In this document: piece by piece, positions 51,332 to 61,122 of the stretch
Layout: each line of letters starts with the position of its first letter
Numbering within the stretch: position 1 is the stretch's first letter
NCBI RefSeq assembly: GCF_014641455.1
Contig: NZ_BMHT01000001.1
Location: 744,001-808,000, forward strand
Length of the DNA stretch: 64,000 bases
From: Hymenobacter cavernae
Lineage (GTDB): Bacteria > Bacteroidota > Bacteroidia > Cytophagales > Hymenobacteraceae
Direction: 5' to 3'
Notes under the pieces: generated by a model
The model's database searches: none
What the model was told of the DNA's origin: nothing
The model's input: only the letters and a program-made list of their open reading frames with translations
Program-made: the position numbers and the translations under genes

Positions 51332-53944
51332 TTAGTGCTGAATGAGCACTTTCTTGGTGAAGGTACCAGCATCCGAGCGCAGCTGCACAATGTACAGACC
51401 AGCGGCTACGCTGCTCGTGTTCAGCTGAGTGCCCTGCTGTAGCTCCACGGTTGGTACGCTAACCGTTTGTACCGTTTTGCCCAGCGTGGTCAACAAGGAC
51501 ACCTGCACAGGCGTCTTGCTCTTCACGGGCAGACGCACGGTCAGCTCACTGTTGGCGGGGTTTGGGTACAGCTCCAGTAGCTGGTCACGATCCTGCTGCG
51601 ACTGGGTAGCTAGCACGCGGATCGGCACGAGGTAACCGGCCGTGTTGTCGGTGAGGCTGTTGCTGGAACCTTGTACGGCATCGATACCCATGCCGCGGCG
51701 GGCAAACACCTGCCAGATCAAGGCTGTGTTAGCCTTGTTGTTGTAGATGGAGTCAGCCTTCAGGATGGCATCACGACCATCCAGGAAGCCAGGACGGCAT
51801 ACCTGCAGTTTGCAGCCATCGAGCACTAGTTTCAGGGCAATATTGTTGCCGCCGGTTTTGGCTTTCAGGTCTTTGTTGTAGCCGTATTTTTCTACCAGCT
51901 TCCAGTTCAGATCCCACAGCGTAGCGGCCCAGATCGAGCCAATGGCGTGCACAGCGGTGTAAGCACCCGTGCCTACCAGCGCATAGGTCTGGTTGTTCAC
52001 GGCGAAGTCCGTGGAGTAACGCTGCGGACGAATGCCAGGACCATCAGCAGCCGTTGATTGTGCATAGTTGCCGATACCGCGGGGGGTCTGCCCTACGTCG
52101 CCGGGCTTGGTGGTCATCCACAGACCGAAGAAGTCGCTCCAGCCTTCACCCATCTGCTCGGCATTGCCTAGGCAGTTGGAGTTCGCCGGGCCGCCGGTCA
52201 GGCGGTTGGAGATGCCGTGGCCATATTCGTGCGTGATGATGCCGTTGTCGAAGTCACCGTCGCGGGGAATTCCACCGGTTATGGCGCCGGAAGGAGTACC
52301 ACCAGCAGCTAGGTTGGCTTTGAGCGCATTGCCATCAGCCAGGGAAATCATTACGGAAGGAATACCCGTGTTCGTAGTATCAGCACCAGCCCCCATCGTG
52401 ATGGGGTCGCCTGCTACGTTGTTGACTACTACTACGCCTTTGGCGCCAGACAATTTAGCATTGCGCACCTTCTCCGAGAAGTCGCAGCCGCCCCGGTCCA
52501 GAACGGCTATTTTACCGCTGATGGCGGCCGCGTTGAGGAAGGGCCGCGTGCAGCCTAGGCTAGTAGAGGCGGCGTCGTTTACGAGCACAAACTGCCCGGT
52601 GAACGGAACACCCGGAGCGAGTTTCTTGCCAAAGCCGGCTGGTATTGCTTTGTAGGTGCCGGCAACCGGTGAAGGGGTGCTGATGACGAGCGAAGCCGGC
52701 GCCGACCACAGATACATCTGCATGCGGGGGCGGGAGCCATCGTTTGGGGTAGAGAAGTTGGCGTTGTCGGTGCCGCCGCCGTCCTGGGCTTCAGCCCGCA
52801 CGTCGTCATTCCCCAGCCCCGTGCCGGTGTAGTTCTTCACCTGGAAGTTACCGCTCACTTCGTCAAAGCCTTTGTAGGCCATTACGTCGTGGATGATGTT
52901 ATTCCAGTAGAACAAGTTGGTAATAGCCGCATCCTGGCTGGCTTGGGGCACCAACGCTGGATTGAAGGGGAAGTCGAACACTAGGTCGGTGCCGCCATCG
53001 GGGCTGTAGCCGGGTGCGTTAACATTCGCCCGGTCTTCGTAAGCGTGCACGTTGTTGCCGCGCGTGATGGTGTACTCAGGTCCGGCCACCCCGTTGGTGT
53101 CGTGCCAGCCGAAGGGCGAGTACGTGGGGTCAGCCGGGTTGACGACCACTTGGCGGGCCCCATGGATGGGGCTTTCCACCGTAATGGGCCATACCCCGTA
53201 GCTGTTTGGTGCTGCTACGCTGTTCGTTGCAACAGGCTCAGGCCAGTTTTTCGTAGCCAGGGCCTTCTGCGTAAGCTCAACAAAAGTGGTTGGCTCCGAA
53301 ATGGTGTAGTCGCTCTTGTCTACTAACTGGCCAGTGCTGGCATCCACGCGCACGTTCCAGTAGTGCTCCGATTTCAGATCATCAATGGTCACGTCCCACA
53401 CCAGCACTAGCTCGCCGCTTGCATTAGCCTGGTACATGAGCTTCGCGGCAATCGGCGAACGGGAGATGCCGCTTTCCGAGAAAACCATTCCTTCGGCAGG
53501 CGTGCCTGCTTTGTTCACGGTCAGGTTGCGGGGCGTAGCCAAACCTAGGGCCTTTGCTGCCGCCGCTATGCCTTGTGTAGCCGACAGCGAGGGAGTTGTC
53601 GTGCGAGCCTGAGCAGCTGCGTTGCGCACAAAATTGCTGTGCATGCTCACCACCTTCTCGCTACGATCTAGGTGCATATCAGCTTCAGCCCCGTAGATTT
53701 CGATGCCTTGGTAGCGCTGGCGCAGATAGACGTGGGTTATGTCAGAGCCTGCGTCGGTGTACGAGCTGGTTACGACTGGGTTGGCCACATCGGCCTCGCT
53801 CAGACCTAGCTTGGAGTGCTGGCTGCTAAGCTGCCGCAGAGCGCTCGTCAGCGGAGTAGACTGCGCGGCTGCCAGACCGGGCAAAGCGAGTAGGGCAGCC
53901 ACAGCCAGAGGTCGACAGATAGCTGGAGTAAAAAGTGTTTTCAT
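51332..53944 (-). CDS. Fungalysin-type (M36) metallopeptidase with PA domain and T9SS signal, copy 2
   Basis: 870 residues from ATG 53944 (signal MKTLFTPAICRPLAVAALLA); the frame to 54004 adds unrelated residues. Same order as copy 1: propeptide, catalytic domain with inserted PA domain, zinc motif ITHEYGHGISNRLTGG (HEYGH about 572-576), GEGWSDFFGLW, and T9SS end FTKKVLIQH. From the zinc motif to the C-terminus it is nearly identical to copy 1, also at DNA level (51648-51720 against 48615-48690). Its PA domain (KIAVLDRGGCDFSEKVRNAK) differs clearly from those of the other two and may give it a different client range. Confidence 0.94.
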   Translation of the reverse strand: MKTLFTPAICRPLAVAALLALPGLAAAQSTPLTSALRQLSSQHSKLGLSEADVANPVVTSSYTDAGSDITHVYLRQRYQGIEIYGAEADMHLDRSEKVVSMHSNFVRNAAAQARTTTPSLSATQGIAAAAKALGLATPRNLTVNKAGTPAEGMVFSESGISRSPIAAKLMYQANASGELVLVWDVTIDDLKSEHYWNVRVDASTGQLVDKSDYTISEPTTFVELTQKALATKNWPEPVATNSVAAPNSYGVWPITVESPIHGARQVVVNPADPTYSPFGWHDTNGVAGPEYTITRGNNVHAYEDRANVNAPGYSPDGGTDLVFDFPFNPALVPQASQDAAITNLFYWNNIIHDVMAYKGFDEVSGNFQVKNYTGTGLGNDDVRAEAQDGGGTDNANFSTPNDGSRPRMQMYLWSAPASLVISTPSPVAGTYKAIPAGFGKKLAPGVPFTGQFVLVNDAASTSLGCTRPFLNAAAISGKIAVLDRGGCDFSEKVRNAKLSGAKGVVVVNNVAGDPITMGAGADTTNTGIPSVMISLADGNALKANLAAGGTPSGAITGGIPRDGDFDNGIITHEYGHGISNRLTGGPANSNCLGNAEQMGEGWSDFFGLWMTTKPGDVGQTPRGIGNYAQSTAADGPGIRPQRYSTDFAVNNQTYALVGTGAYTAVHAIGSIWAATLWDLNWKLVEKYGYNKDLKAKTGGNNIALKLVLDGCKLQVCRPGFLDGRDAILKADSIYNNKANTALIWQVFARRGMGIDAVQGSSNSLTDNTAGYLVPIRVLATQSQQDRDQLLELYPNPANSELTVRLPVKSKTPVQVSLLTTLGKTVQTVSVPTVELQQGTQLNTSSVAAGLYIVQLRSDAGTFTKKVLIQH

Positions 53945-54001
53945 TAAGTATCTTGAGAGATTAGAGAAAGTTCGAAAGCAGCTGCGTGAAGGGCCGCTGT
54001 C

Positions 54002-54026
54002 CAAACCTATATATGAATTGTGACAA
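54002..54026 (-). promoter_or_regulatory. Putative promoter of M36 copy 2
   Basis: Minus-strand TATAGGTTTGG with TTG 14 bases upstream, the same arrangement as copy 1; the preceding AATTCAT is shared with copy 3. Confidence 0.4.
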
Positions 54027-54199
54027 TGCGAAATTTATTTCTGTATAAAATTCAGTTATTTATAAATATTGTATATGAAATATTACCTGTTTTACGGATC
54101 CAGCTGGCAGCTGGTAAATTCCTCAGCCCTCCTGCTGTCGAGCGAAGCTAAGACCGTTCGATCCGGTTGAGTAACCTAGCTTTCATTCAGAGCGGCCAA

Positions 54200-54240
54200 A
54201 AAGAAACCCCGCCTAGCACGGAGCCAAACGGGGTTCTTTT
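54200..54240 (-). terminator. Terminator of M36 peptidase copy 3
   Basis: Stem of AAGAAACCCCG with CGGGGTTCTTTT, one bulged base, 17-base loop. Confidence 0.65.
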
Positions 54241-54281
54241 TGCCTGCGCAGGTAAGCTGGCTACTAGCGCCAGCCTTCCGC

Positions 54282-56915
54282 CTAGTGTTGCACCAAGACT
54301 TTCTTCGTTACAATACCGTTGGAAGTATTGATCTTCACCAAGTACAGACCGTTAGTCAAGGAAGCAGTATTCAACTGCGTCCCGCTCTGCTGCATGACAG
54401 CAGCCGGAACCTCGGTTGTTTGTACGGTTGCCCCTAGCATCGTCAGGAGCGAAACCTGCACGGGCGTACGGCTGCTGATCAGGGTACGCACCGTTAGCTG
54501 GCTGCTGGCCGGGTTCGGGTACACAGCTAGCATATCCTCGCTGAGCTGCTTCTGCGTGGCCAGCACGCCGGGCGGCAAGTCGAAGGCTTCCCTGTTATCG
54601 GCTACGCTTTTGCTGGAGCCTTGTACGGCGCTGTAACCTAGGCCCCGGCGGGCAAATACCTGCCAGATCAGAGCGGCATTGGCCGCCTTGTTATTGAGCG
54701 TATCAGCTTTCAGAATGGCATTGCGGCCATCTACGAAGCCCGGGGTGCAAGGCTGTAGCTTGCAGCCATCCAGCACAAGCTTCAACGCAATGTTGTTGCC
54801 ACCAGTAGGGGCTTTTAGGTCAGCGTTGTAGGGGTATTTCTTGATAAGTGCCCAGTTAAGGTCCCACAGCATGGCTGCCCACACCTCCCCTACATCATGA
54901 GTTTCGCTGAACTTGCCCGCAGCAGTACCTAGCTGTCCGTACGTGAAGTTATTCACTGCAAAATCAGTAGAATAGGGCTTGTGCCGGATGCCGGCACCCG
55001 TCAGGGCGGGCAGGCCGCTCACGAAGTTGCCGATACCGCGGGGCGACTCGCCTTTGTCGCTGGGCTTGGTCGTCATCCACAGGCCGAAAAAGTCGCTCCA
55101 GCCTTCGCCCATTGTCTCATAGCCCGTCGTGTTGGGCAAGCAGTTGGAGTTAGCCGGCCCGCCAGTCAGACGCGTACTGATACCATGACCGTATTCGTGA
55201 GCCACAATGCCGTTGTCGAAGTCGCCATCGCGCACAACCGGCCCGATGGTAACGGTAACCGGATTGCCAGCGGTAATCGAGGCTCTGATTCGGTCGCTGT
55301 CGAACTTGGTAATAGCAATGGAAGGCACCCGCAAGCCAACGGTATCGGTGCTGCCCCCAATGTTGAGCAGACCAGCATCCGGAATGCTGTCGGCTACGAT
55401 TACCAGCTTAGCACCAGCAGCTTGCGCATTCTTAATCTTATCAACGAAGTTACACTTACCCCGCACGATTAGCGCAATGTTGTCCTTCACGGCGGCGGCA
55501 TTCACAAAGGGCGTGTTGCAGCCCCGCGCCGGATTAGTTGAGCCATCGTTTACGACAACGATAGTACCGGAAATTGTGCCTAAAGCGTTCAGGGTCTTGC
55601 CATAAGCTACACCAGCCGCCGGTACAGTCCCAGCCAAAGGAGAAGGAGCCGTGATACTGAGCAAAGCGCCGGGCCACTTATACATCTGCATCCGGGGGCG
55701 AGTGCCATCTGCAGGCGTCGAGAAGTTGGCGTTGTTGGTGCCGCTGCCGTCCTGGGCTTCAGCTTGCACGTAGTCAAGCCCGCGGCCTTGCTCAGTGTAA
55801 TTCTTTGCCTGGAAGTTGCCGCTCACTTCGTCAAAGCCTTTGTAGGCCATTACGTCGTGCATCAGATTGCTCCAGTAGAACAAGTTGGTGATGGCCGCGT
55901 CCTGATTGGCATTTGCGGTGAGCAGGCTTTGATCGAATGGGAAGTCAAAGATCAGATCCGTACCACCATCGGGGCTGTAGCCGATGGCATTGGATGCGGC
56001 CCGATCTTCGTAAGCGTGCACGTTGTTGCCGCGCGTGATGGTGTACTCGGGCCCGGCCACCCCGTTGGTGTCGTGCCAGCCGAAGGGCGAGTACGTGGGG
56101 TCAGCCGGGTTGACGACCACTTGGCGGGCGCCATGAATGGGGCTTTCCACCGTAATGGGCCATACCCCGTAGCTGTTTGGTGTTGCGGTAGCACTGGAGG
56201 TAATAGGCGCAGGCCAGGCAGCGGCACCTAAACTGCGTTGCGCCAGCTCAATAAAGCTAACTGGCTCACTGACTGTATAGTCACTCTTATCTACTAATTG
56301 GCCGGTGCTGGCATCCACCCGGGCGTTCCAATAATGCTGGCCATCCTTCGGCGCAATGGTCACATCCCACACCAGCACCAGCTCACCGCTGGCAGCGGCT
56401 TGGTACATGAGCTTCACCGGAATCTTCTCCAGGGATATACCCCCTTCACTGAAGACCAAGCCTTCTTCCGGCTGGCCGTTTTGCTCTATTGTCAGGTTGC
56501 CTGGGGTAGTCAGCCCTAGGGCGCGAGCCGCTGCTGCTACTGCCTGCGCAGCCGTAAGTGTCGGGGCTTTGGCACGGGCCTGCGCGGCTACATTAGCGAC
56601 AAAGTTGCTGTGCAGACTCACCAGCTTGTTTGCCCGGCTCAAGTGCAGATCGGCTTCGGCACCGTACACCTCAATGCCCTGGTACCGCTGCCGCAGGTAT
56701 ACGTGGGTTACCCCGGAGCCAGCATCCGTGTAAGAAGACGTAACCGCCGGATTATTGAGATCAGCCGCGCTGAGACCTAGCTTGCCGCGTTGGGTACTGA
56801 ACTGACTTAGCGCAATACCCAGCGGCGTGGTTTGGGCAGCTGCCAGCCCCGGGGCCGCCAACATGGCCGCCAGCGTCAGAGCACGATAGGTAGACAGGGT
56901 AAAAGATTTACGCAT
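54282..56915 (-). CDS. Fungalysin-type (M36) metallopeptidase with PA domain and T9SS signal, copy 3
   Basis: 877 residues with signal peptide (LAAMLAAPGLAAAQ), propeptide, catalytic domain with inserted PA domain (DNIALIVRGKCNFVDKIKNA), zinc motif VAHEYGHGISTRLTGG (HEYGH about 573-577), MGEGWSDFFGLW and T9SS end VTKKVLVQH. It is the most divergent catalytic copy: it has a short insert (PNTTGYETMGEGW), an extra SGLPALTGAG loop, and lacks the IRPQRYSTDF wording of the others. It is most likely the oldest of the triplet. Its PA domain, however, resembles that of copy 1. Confidence 0.94.
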   Translation of the reverse strand: MRKSFTLSTYRALTLAAMLAAPGLAAAQTTPLGIALSQFSTQRGKLGLSAADLNNPAVTSSYTDAGSGVTHVYLRQRYQGIEVYGAEADLHLSRANKLVSLHSNFVANVAAQARAKAPTLTAAQAVAAAARALGLTTPGNLTIEQNGQPEEGLVFSEGGISLEKIPVKLMYQAAASGELVLVWDVTIAPKDGQHYWNARVDASTGQLVDKSDYTVSEPVSFIELAQRSLGAAAWPAPITSSATATPNSYGVWPITVESPIHGARQVVVNPADPTYSPFGWHDTNGVAGPEYTITRGNNVHAYEDRAASNAIGYSPDGGTDLIFDFPFDQSLLTANANQDAAITNLFYWSNLMHDVMAYKGFDEVSGNFQAKNYTEQGRGLDYVQAEAQDGSGTNNANFSTPADGTRPRMQMYKWPGALLSITAPSPLAGTVPAAGVAYGKTLNALGTISGTIVVVNDGSTNPARGCNTPFVNAAAVKDNIALIVRGKCNFVDKIKNAQAAGAKLVIVADSIPDAGLLNIGGSTDTVGLRVPSIAITKFDSDRIRASITAGNPVTVTIGPVVRDGDFDNGIVAHEYGHGISTRLTGGPANSNCLPNTTGYETMGEGWSDFFGLWMTTKPSDKGESPRGIGNFVSGLPALTGAGIRHKPYSTDFAVNNFTYGQLGTAAGKFSETHDVGEVWAAMLWDLNWALIKKYPYNADLKAPTGGNNIALKLVLDGCKLQPCTPGFVDGRNAILKADTLNNKAANAALIWQVFARRGLGYSAVQGSSKSVADNREAFDLPPGVLATQKQLSEDMLAVYPNPASSQLTVRTLISSRTPVQVSLLTMLGATVQTTEVPAAVMQQSGTQLNTASLTNGLYLVKINTSNGIVTKKVLVQH

Positions 56916-57229
56916 AGAGTAATGTTGGGAAATTTAAGGAAGGCAATGTGGCTTTTCAAAGAAGAGCTTGATTTTCAAAGCTACACATGAATTCTCAAAG
57001 AATTACAAGAATAATTCTTTTTTACAATCCTCTATTAATCAGCAACAAGCAACATAAACAGGCCCCAGTTGGCCTCAGAGGGCGCATCACAACTACCAAC
57101 AAGTGTAACCTAGGCACTGACTTCAACGGCAATGCCTAGGCTACACTTATTTGAACTTAAACAATATTTATTATAACTAAGCTAAAGCTTGCTAGGTGAG
57201 TGCCTGAGCTAACTCACACGCAGCAGCAG
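56916..57229. other. Spacer upstream of M36 copy 3 (314 bp)
   Basis: Contains the minus-strand box TAGCTTTG (56983-56976) with AATTCATGTG before it, probably the promoter of copy 3. An imperfect 16-bp inverted repeat follows at 57101-57116 and 57133-57148 (AAGTGTAACCTAGGCA / TGCCTAGGCTACACTT, one mismatch). No gene is present. Confidence 0.5.
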
Positions 57230-57766
57230 CTATCCAGCTAAGCCCATCTTTTTTAGAAAATCCCACAATACCACCCCAGCGGCCACCGAAACATTGAGCG
57301 AATGCTTGGTGCCAAACTGCGGAATTTCTATGGCCGCGTCGCACAGGACCAGCACTTCATCCTCTACCCCAAACACTTCGTTGCCCATCACCAGCGCATA
57401 GGCGCGGTTGGGGTCAGGCTGGAAGGTGGCCAACGACTGGCTTTGGTCCGTTTGCTCCACGGCCACGATTAAATAACCCGCCGCTTTCAACTGCCGGATG
57501 GCTTCGCTGGTCGTCGGCGCGTATTCCCACACCACCGACTCAGTACTGCCTAGGGCTGTCTTGGTGATTTCGCGCTGAGGTGGGCGCCCCGTGATGCCAC
57601 AGAGCCATACTTTCTCCACCGCAAAGGCATCGGCGGTGCGGAAGGCAGCGCCTACATTGTGCAGGCTGCGCACGTTGTCGAGGACGAGGGTTAGGGGGAA
57701 TTTTTGCGTATTTTTGAAGTCTGTCACCGTCAGCCGGTTCAGCTCTTCCATCGTGAGTTTGCGCAT
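57230..57766 (-). CDS. SpoU/TrmH-family RNA 2'-O-methyltransferase
   Basis: A 178-residue SPOUT-fold methyltransferase that adds a ribose methyl group to tRNA or rRNA. ATG 57766 (MRKLTMEELNRLTVTDFKN) is preferred; a longer frame to 57931 would overlap the mutS start and has no family character. The three SpoU motifs are visible: LDNVRSLHNVGAAFRTADAF (motif 1, N and R), YALVMGNEVFGVEDEVL (motif 2) and EIPQFGTKHSLNVSVAAGVV (motif 3, SLNVSVA). It lacks an extra N-terminal RNA-binding domain, like TrmL or small TrmH. Divergent from mutS. Confidence 0.92.
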   Translation of the reverse strand: MRKLTMEELNRLTVTDFKNTQKFPLTLVLDNVRSLHNVGAAFRTADAFAVEKVWLCGITGRPPQREITKTALGSTESVVWEYAPTTSEAIRQLKAAGYLIVAVEQTDQSQSLATFQPDPNRAYALVMGNEVFGVEDEVLVLCDAAIEIPQFGTKHSLNVSVAAGVVLWDFLKKMGLAG

Positions 57767-57886
57767 ATGCAAAGGTAGGAACGCGCATCGGTGCCGCCGA
57801 CGTTGACAATCAGAACCTGGCAACCTAGGTTCAGCGAAGTATGCCGGCCCGGCCGCTTTGCTCTTTAACTCCGTTTCTTCCCGCTC

Positions 57887-60682
57887 GTGAAAACAAGTAC
57901 CGCCTCCCCTAAGAAGCCCATTCCGATGCACGGCACGCTCGGCCCCGCGCCCGTGGCCGATACCCCGCTGATGAAGCAGTACTATGCTCTAAAGCAGCAG
58001 CATCCGGGCGCGCTCATCCTGTTCCGCGTGGGCGACTTCTACGAAACCTTCGGCGAGGATGCCGTCACCACGAGCCGCATCCTGGATATCGTGCTCACGA
58101 AGCGCGGCGCTGGCACACCCGCCGAAACGCAACTCGCTGGCTTTCCGCATCATTCCCTCGATACGCACCTGCCTAAGCTCGTGCGTGCCGGCCAGCGCGT
58201 CGCCATCTGCGACCAGCTTGAAGATCCGAAGCTAGCCAAAGGCCTAGTGAAGCGCGGCATCACGGAGCTGGTCACGCCCGGCGTTTCCTTCAACGACAAC
58301 GTGCTGGAACGCAAGAGCAACAACTACCTGTGTGCCATTCACTTCGGCAAGCAGGAAGCCGGTATTTCCTTCCTCGATATCAGCACCGGCGAGTTCCTGG
58401 TGGCGCAAGGTGACCGGGCATACCTAGGTAAGCTCCTGCAAAACTTCGCGCCGGCCGAGGTCTTGTTCTGCAAGAAAAGCCGCGCCGAGTTCGAGCAGCA
58501 TTACGGCCCCGACTTCTGCCATTATGCCTTGGATGAGTGGGTTTTCGGCTTCGACTACGCCCACGACACACTTACGCGTCACTTCAAAACGACTTCGCTC
58601 AAAGGCTTTGGCATTGATGGACTGCGCGAGGGCATCACGGCTGCTGGCTGCATTCTGCACTACCTGGCCGAGACCAAGCACACCGACGTCGGTCACATTG
58701 CCGGTATCGGGCGCCTGGAGGAAGATAAGTACGTGTGGCTCGACCGCTTCACGGTGCGCAACCTGGAACTGGTACTGCCCCAGCACGTCGGGGGTGTGCC
58801 TCTCATCGACATTCTCGACCAAACCGTGACGCCGATGGGTGCCCGCCTGCTGCGCAAGTGGGTGGTGCTGCCGCTAAAAGAGCCCGCCCAGATTCAGCGC
58901 CGCCTCGATACCGTAGACGCCCTGCTGCAAGACGACGAACTCCTAGGTCAGCTCACGCAGCACTTACGTCAGATCAACGACTTAGAGCGGCTTATTTCCA
59001 AAGTTGCCGTACGCCGCGTCAATCCGCGGGAGCTGTTGCAGCTCAGTCGCGCCCTCGATGCCATCGAGCCGATGCGGGCGCTCCTGGCGGGCTCCGGAAT
59101 CCGGGCATTGCAGAAATCGGCCGATCAGCTTAATCCATGCGCCACATTGCGCGAAGAAATCAAGGCCAAGATCAAGCAGGATGCCCCGCTGCTCACCAAT
59201 CAAGGCAACGTGTTAAATGACGGTGTTGACAAGGAGTTGGACGAGCTGCGCAGCATCGCTTTTTCGGGCAAAGACTACCTGTTGCAGATTCAGCAGCGCG
59301 AGCAGCAAAACACGGGCATCTCTTCGCTGAAAGTTGCTTATAATAAAGTCTTTGGCTACTATCTGGAGGTATCGAACGCGCACAAGAACAAGGTACCTAG
59401 CTCCTGGATTCGCAAGCAGACGCTGGTCAATGCCGAACGCTACATCACCGAGGAGCTAAAGACCTACGAGGAGAAGATCCTGCACGCCGAAGATCGTCTG
59501 TTTGTGCTGGAGCAGCAGATTTACAACGATCTGGTGCTGCTGGCGATGGACTTCGTGCCGCAGATTCAGCAGAACGCCCGCGCTATCGGCATCACCGACT
59601 GCTTGGCTAGCTTTGCTACTACGGCGCGGCAGTACAACTACGTGAAGCCTATCGTGAACGACACCACGGTGCTCGACATCAAGCAAGGCCGTCACCCGGT
59701 TATCGAGCGGCAGCTGCCAGTTGGCGAATCCTACATTCCCAACGACATTCGTCTGGATCAGGATGAGCAGCAAATCGTGGTGATTACCGGGCCGAACATG
59801 GCCGGTAAGTCGGCGCTGCTACGGCAAACGGCGCTGATTGTGCTGCTGGCACAGATCGGCTCTTTCGTGCCCGCTGAAGCTGCCACCATCGGCGTCATCG
59901 ACAAGATCTTCACCCGTGTGGGCGCTTCCGATAACCTGAGCAAGGGCGAAAGCACCTTCATGGTGGAAATGACCGAAACAGCCAGCATCCTCAACAACCT
60001 CTCCGACCGCAGCCTCGTGCTGATGGACGAAATCGGGCGCGGCACCAGCACCTACGACGGCATCAGCATTGCGTGGGCCATTGTGGAGCACCTGCACAAC
60101 AATCCGAAGGCAAAAGCCAAAACGCTCTTCGCCACGCACTACCACGAACTCAACCAGCTCGCCGAAGACTGCCCTAGGGTCCGCAACTTCAACGTAGCCG
60201 TGAAGGAAGCCGACGGCCGTATCCTGTTTATGCGCAAGCTGGTGGCGGGCGGCTCCGAGCATAGCTTCGGCATTCATGTGGCCCGAATGGCTGGTATGCC
60301 CACCGCTGTCGTGCTGCGCGCCAATGAAATTATGCACCACTTGGAGCAGGAACGAACCAACACCAGTTTGGAAGATGGCCCAACGGAGTTTGACGATGTA
60401 CTGGCAGGCTTGGAAGCCGAACCGGCAGCAACCGGCGGCAAAGTAGTTCCCCTGAACAGTCAATCCTCAGATGACCAAGCAGCCCGCGGACCTAGGCCAC
60501 AACCTGCCGCAGCCGTGGCTAGCGTCCCAAGACCTAGCTTGCAGCTCAGCATGTTTGAGCCCGCTGACCCGGCCCTAGAGCGCGTGCGCGACCTTCTCCA
60601 ACACCTCGACGTGAACACCCTCACCCCTATCGACGCACTGCTTAAACTGAATGAATTGAAGCTAGCCCTAGGTAATCAGTAA
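57887..60682 (+). CDS. mutS: DNA mismatch repair protein MutS
   Basis: Recognises mismatches and starts repair. 931 residues from GTG 57887; ATG 57926 ([20 protein letters not shown]) is an equally possible start. Mismatch-binding motif [13 protein letters not shown] (Phe-x-Glu at about residues 51-53); connector, core and clamp domains; Walker [21 protein letters not shown] (about 635); Walker B/ABC region [20 protein letters not shown]; and [14 protein letters not shown] less conserved linker of about 70 residues (about 830-895) precedes a helix-turn-helix dimerisation tail ([20 protein letters not shown]). Closed by the hairpin at 60703-60752. Confidence 0.96.
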   Translation: MKTSTASPKKPIPMHGTLGPAPVADTPLMKQYYALKQQHPGALILFRVGDFYETFGEDAVTTSRILDIVLTKRGAGTPAETQLAGFPHHSLDTHLPKLVRAGQRVAICDQLEDPKLAKGLVKRGITELVTPGVSFNDNVLERKSNNYLCAIHFGKQEAGISFLDISTGEFLVAQGDRAYLGKLLQNFAPAEVLFCKKSRAEFEQHYGPDFCHYALDEWVFGFDYAHDTLTRHFKTTSLKGFGIDGLREGITAAGCILHYLAETKHTDVGHIAGIGRLEEDKYVWLDRFTVRNLELVLPQHVGGVPLIDILDQTVTPMGARLLRKWVVLPLKEPAQIQRRLDTVDALLQDDELLGQLTQHLRQINDLERLISKVAVRRVNPRELLQLSRALDAIEPMRALLAGSGIRALQKSADQLNPCATLREEIKAKIKQDAPLLTNQGNVLNDGVDKELDELRSIAFSGKDYLLQIQQREQQNTGISSLKVAYNKVFGYYLEVSNAHKNKVPSSWIRKQTLVNAERYITEELKTYEEKILHAEDRLFVLEQQIYNDLVLLAMDFVPQIQQNARAIGITDCLASFATTARQYNYVKPIVNDTTVLDIKQGRHPVIERQLPVGESYIPNDIRLDQDEQQIVVITGPNMAGKSALLRQTALIVLLAQIGSFVPAEAATIGVIDKIFTRVGASDNLSKGESTFMVEMTETASILNNLSDRSLVLMDEIGRGTSTYDGISIAWAIVEHLHNNPKAKAKTLFATHYHELNQLAEDCPRVRNFNVAVKEADGRILFMRKLVAGGSEHSFGIHVARMAGMPTAVVLRANEIMHHLEQERTNTSLEDGPTEFDDVLAGLEAEPAATGGKVVPLNSQSSDDQAARGPRPQPAAAVASVPRPSLQLSMFEPADPALERVRDLLQHLDVNTLTPIDALLKLNELKLALGNQ

Positions 60683-60702
60683 ATCTGAGCGATAGCCAGG
60701 CA

Positions 60703-60752
60703 GCGAGCAGCAGGAGTGCTTACCATCTCGATCATTCCTGCTGCTCGCTTTT
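60703..60752 (+). terminator. Terminator of mutS
   Basis: Stem GCGAGCAGCAGGAGTG / CATTCCTGCTGCTCGC (one mismatch), 14-base loop, then TTTT. Confidence 0.75.
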
Positions 60753-60847
60753 CGAAGTGCAACAAAAAACTTAGTAAAAAAAGCCCCTGATAATGAGCTA
60801 GAAGCATTTTCAAGAGAAAGATTTCACGACTTTTTTTCTTCCGCCTC

Positions 60848-60877
60848 TTGACAGAAAGAAAAACCCTTGTACCTTTG
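60848..60877 (+). promoter_or_regulatory. Promoter of tRNA-Gly
   Basis: TTG at 60848-60850, 19-base spacer, TACCTTTG at 60870-60877: a perfect Bacteroidota promoter 36 bases before the tRNA. Confidence 0.8.
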
Positions 60878-60913
60878 TCGCACCATTCGCCACCGCAACA
60901 ACGCGGACGATAC

Positions 60914-60989
60914 GCGAGAGTAGCTCAGTTGGTAGAGCGCGACCTTGCCAAGGTCGAGGTCGCGGGTTCGAACCCCGTCTCCCGCTCCA
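60914..60989 (+). tRNA. tRNA-Gly (GCC)
   Basis: 76 bases with encoded CCA. D-arm TAGCTCAGTTGGTAGAGC, anticodon loop TTGCCAA (GCC) in a 5-bp stem CGACC/GGTCG, T-loop GGGTTCGAACCCC. The acceptor strands GCGAGAG and CTCCCGC leave one A-C mismatch at the fourth pair (base 60917 against 60982), which is unusual. Confidence 0.92.
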
Positions 60990-61029
60990 AACAAAAGAGA
61001 CGTTGCTTTTCAGCAACGTCTCTTTTGTT
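60990..61029 (+). terminator. Terminator of tRNA-Gly
   Basis: Perfect 17-bp stem AACAAAAGAGACGTTGC with its complement, 6-base loop; the T-rich right arm serves as the tract. Confidence 0.8.
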
Positions 61030-61122
61030 TTTACTCCAAAAAAGGCAGAGGTCGGGGTTTTCTTTTCTTGTGTGTCTACCTTGTTAGCAGTGGTTTTCAT
61101 GCTGCACTGAACAATCCCAGAC

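Larger units (their letters stand above)
53945..54281. other. Spacer between M36 copies 2 and 3 (337 bp)
   Basis: Holds the -7 box TAGGTTTG of copy 2 on the minus strand (54009-54002), an AT-rich tract at 54020-54090, and the terminator of copy 3. No gene. Confidence 0.45.

Noticed and set aside
57775..57800. GGTAGGAACGCGC as a third full copy of repeat family C
   Set aside because: Only one edge is present and no second arm follows, so it is at most a partial copy.
57767..57931. N-terminal extension of the SpoU methyltransferase to 57931
   Set aside because: It would overlap the mutS start and has an Arg/Cys-rich sequence with no family similarity.
60848..61087. 79-codon frame across tRNA-Gly
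   Set aside because: Its middle is translated tRNA (ARVAQLVERDLAKVEVAGSN type) and it begins within the tRNA promoter.
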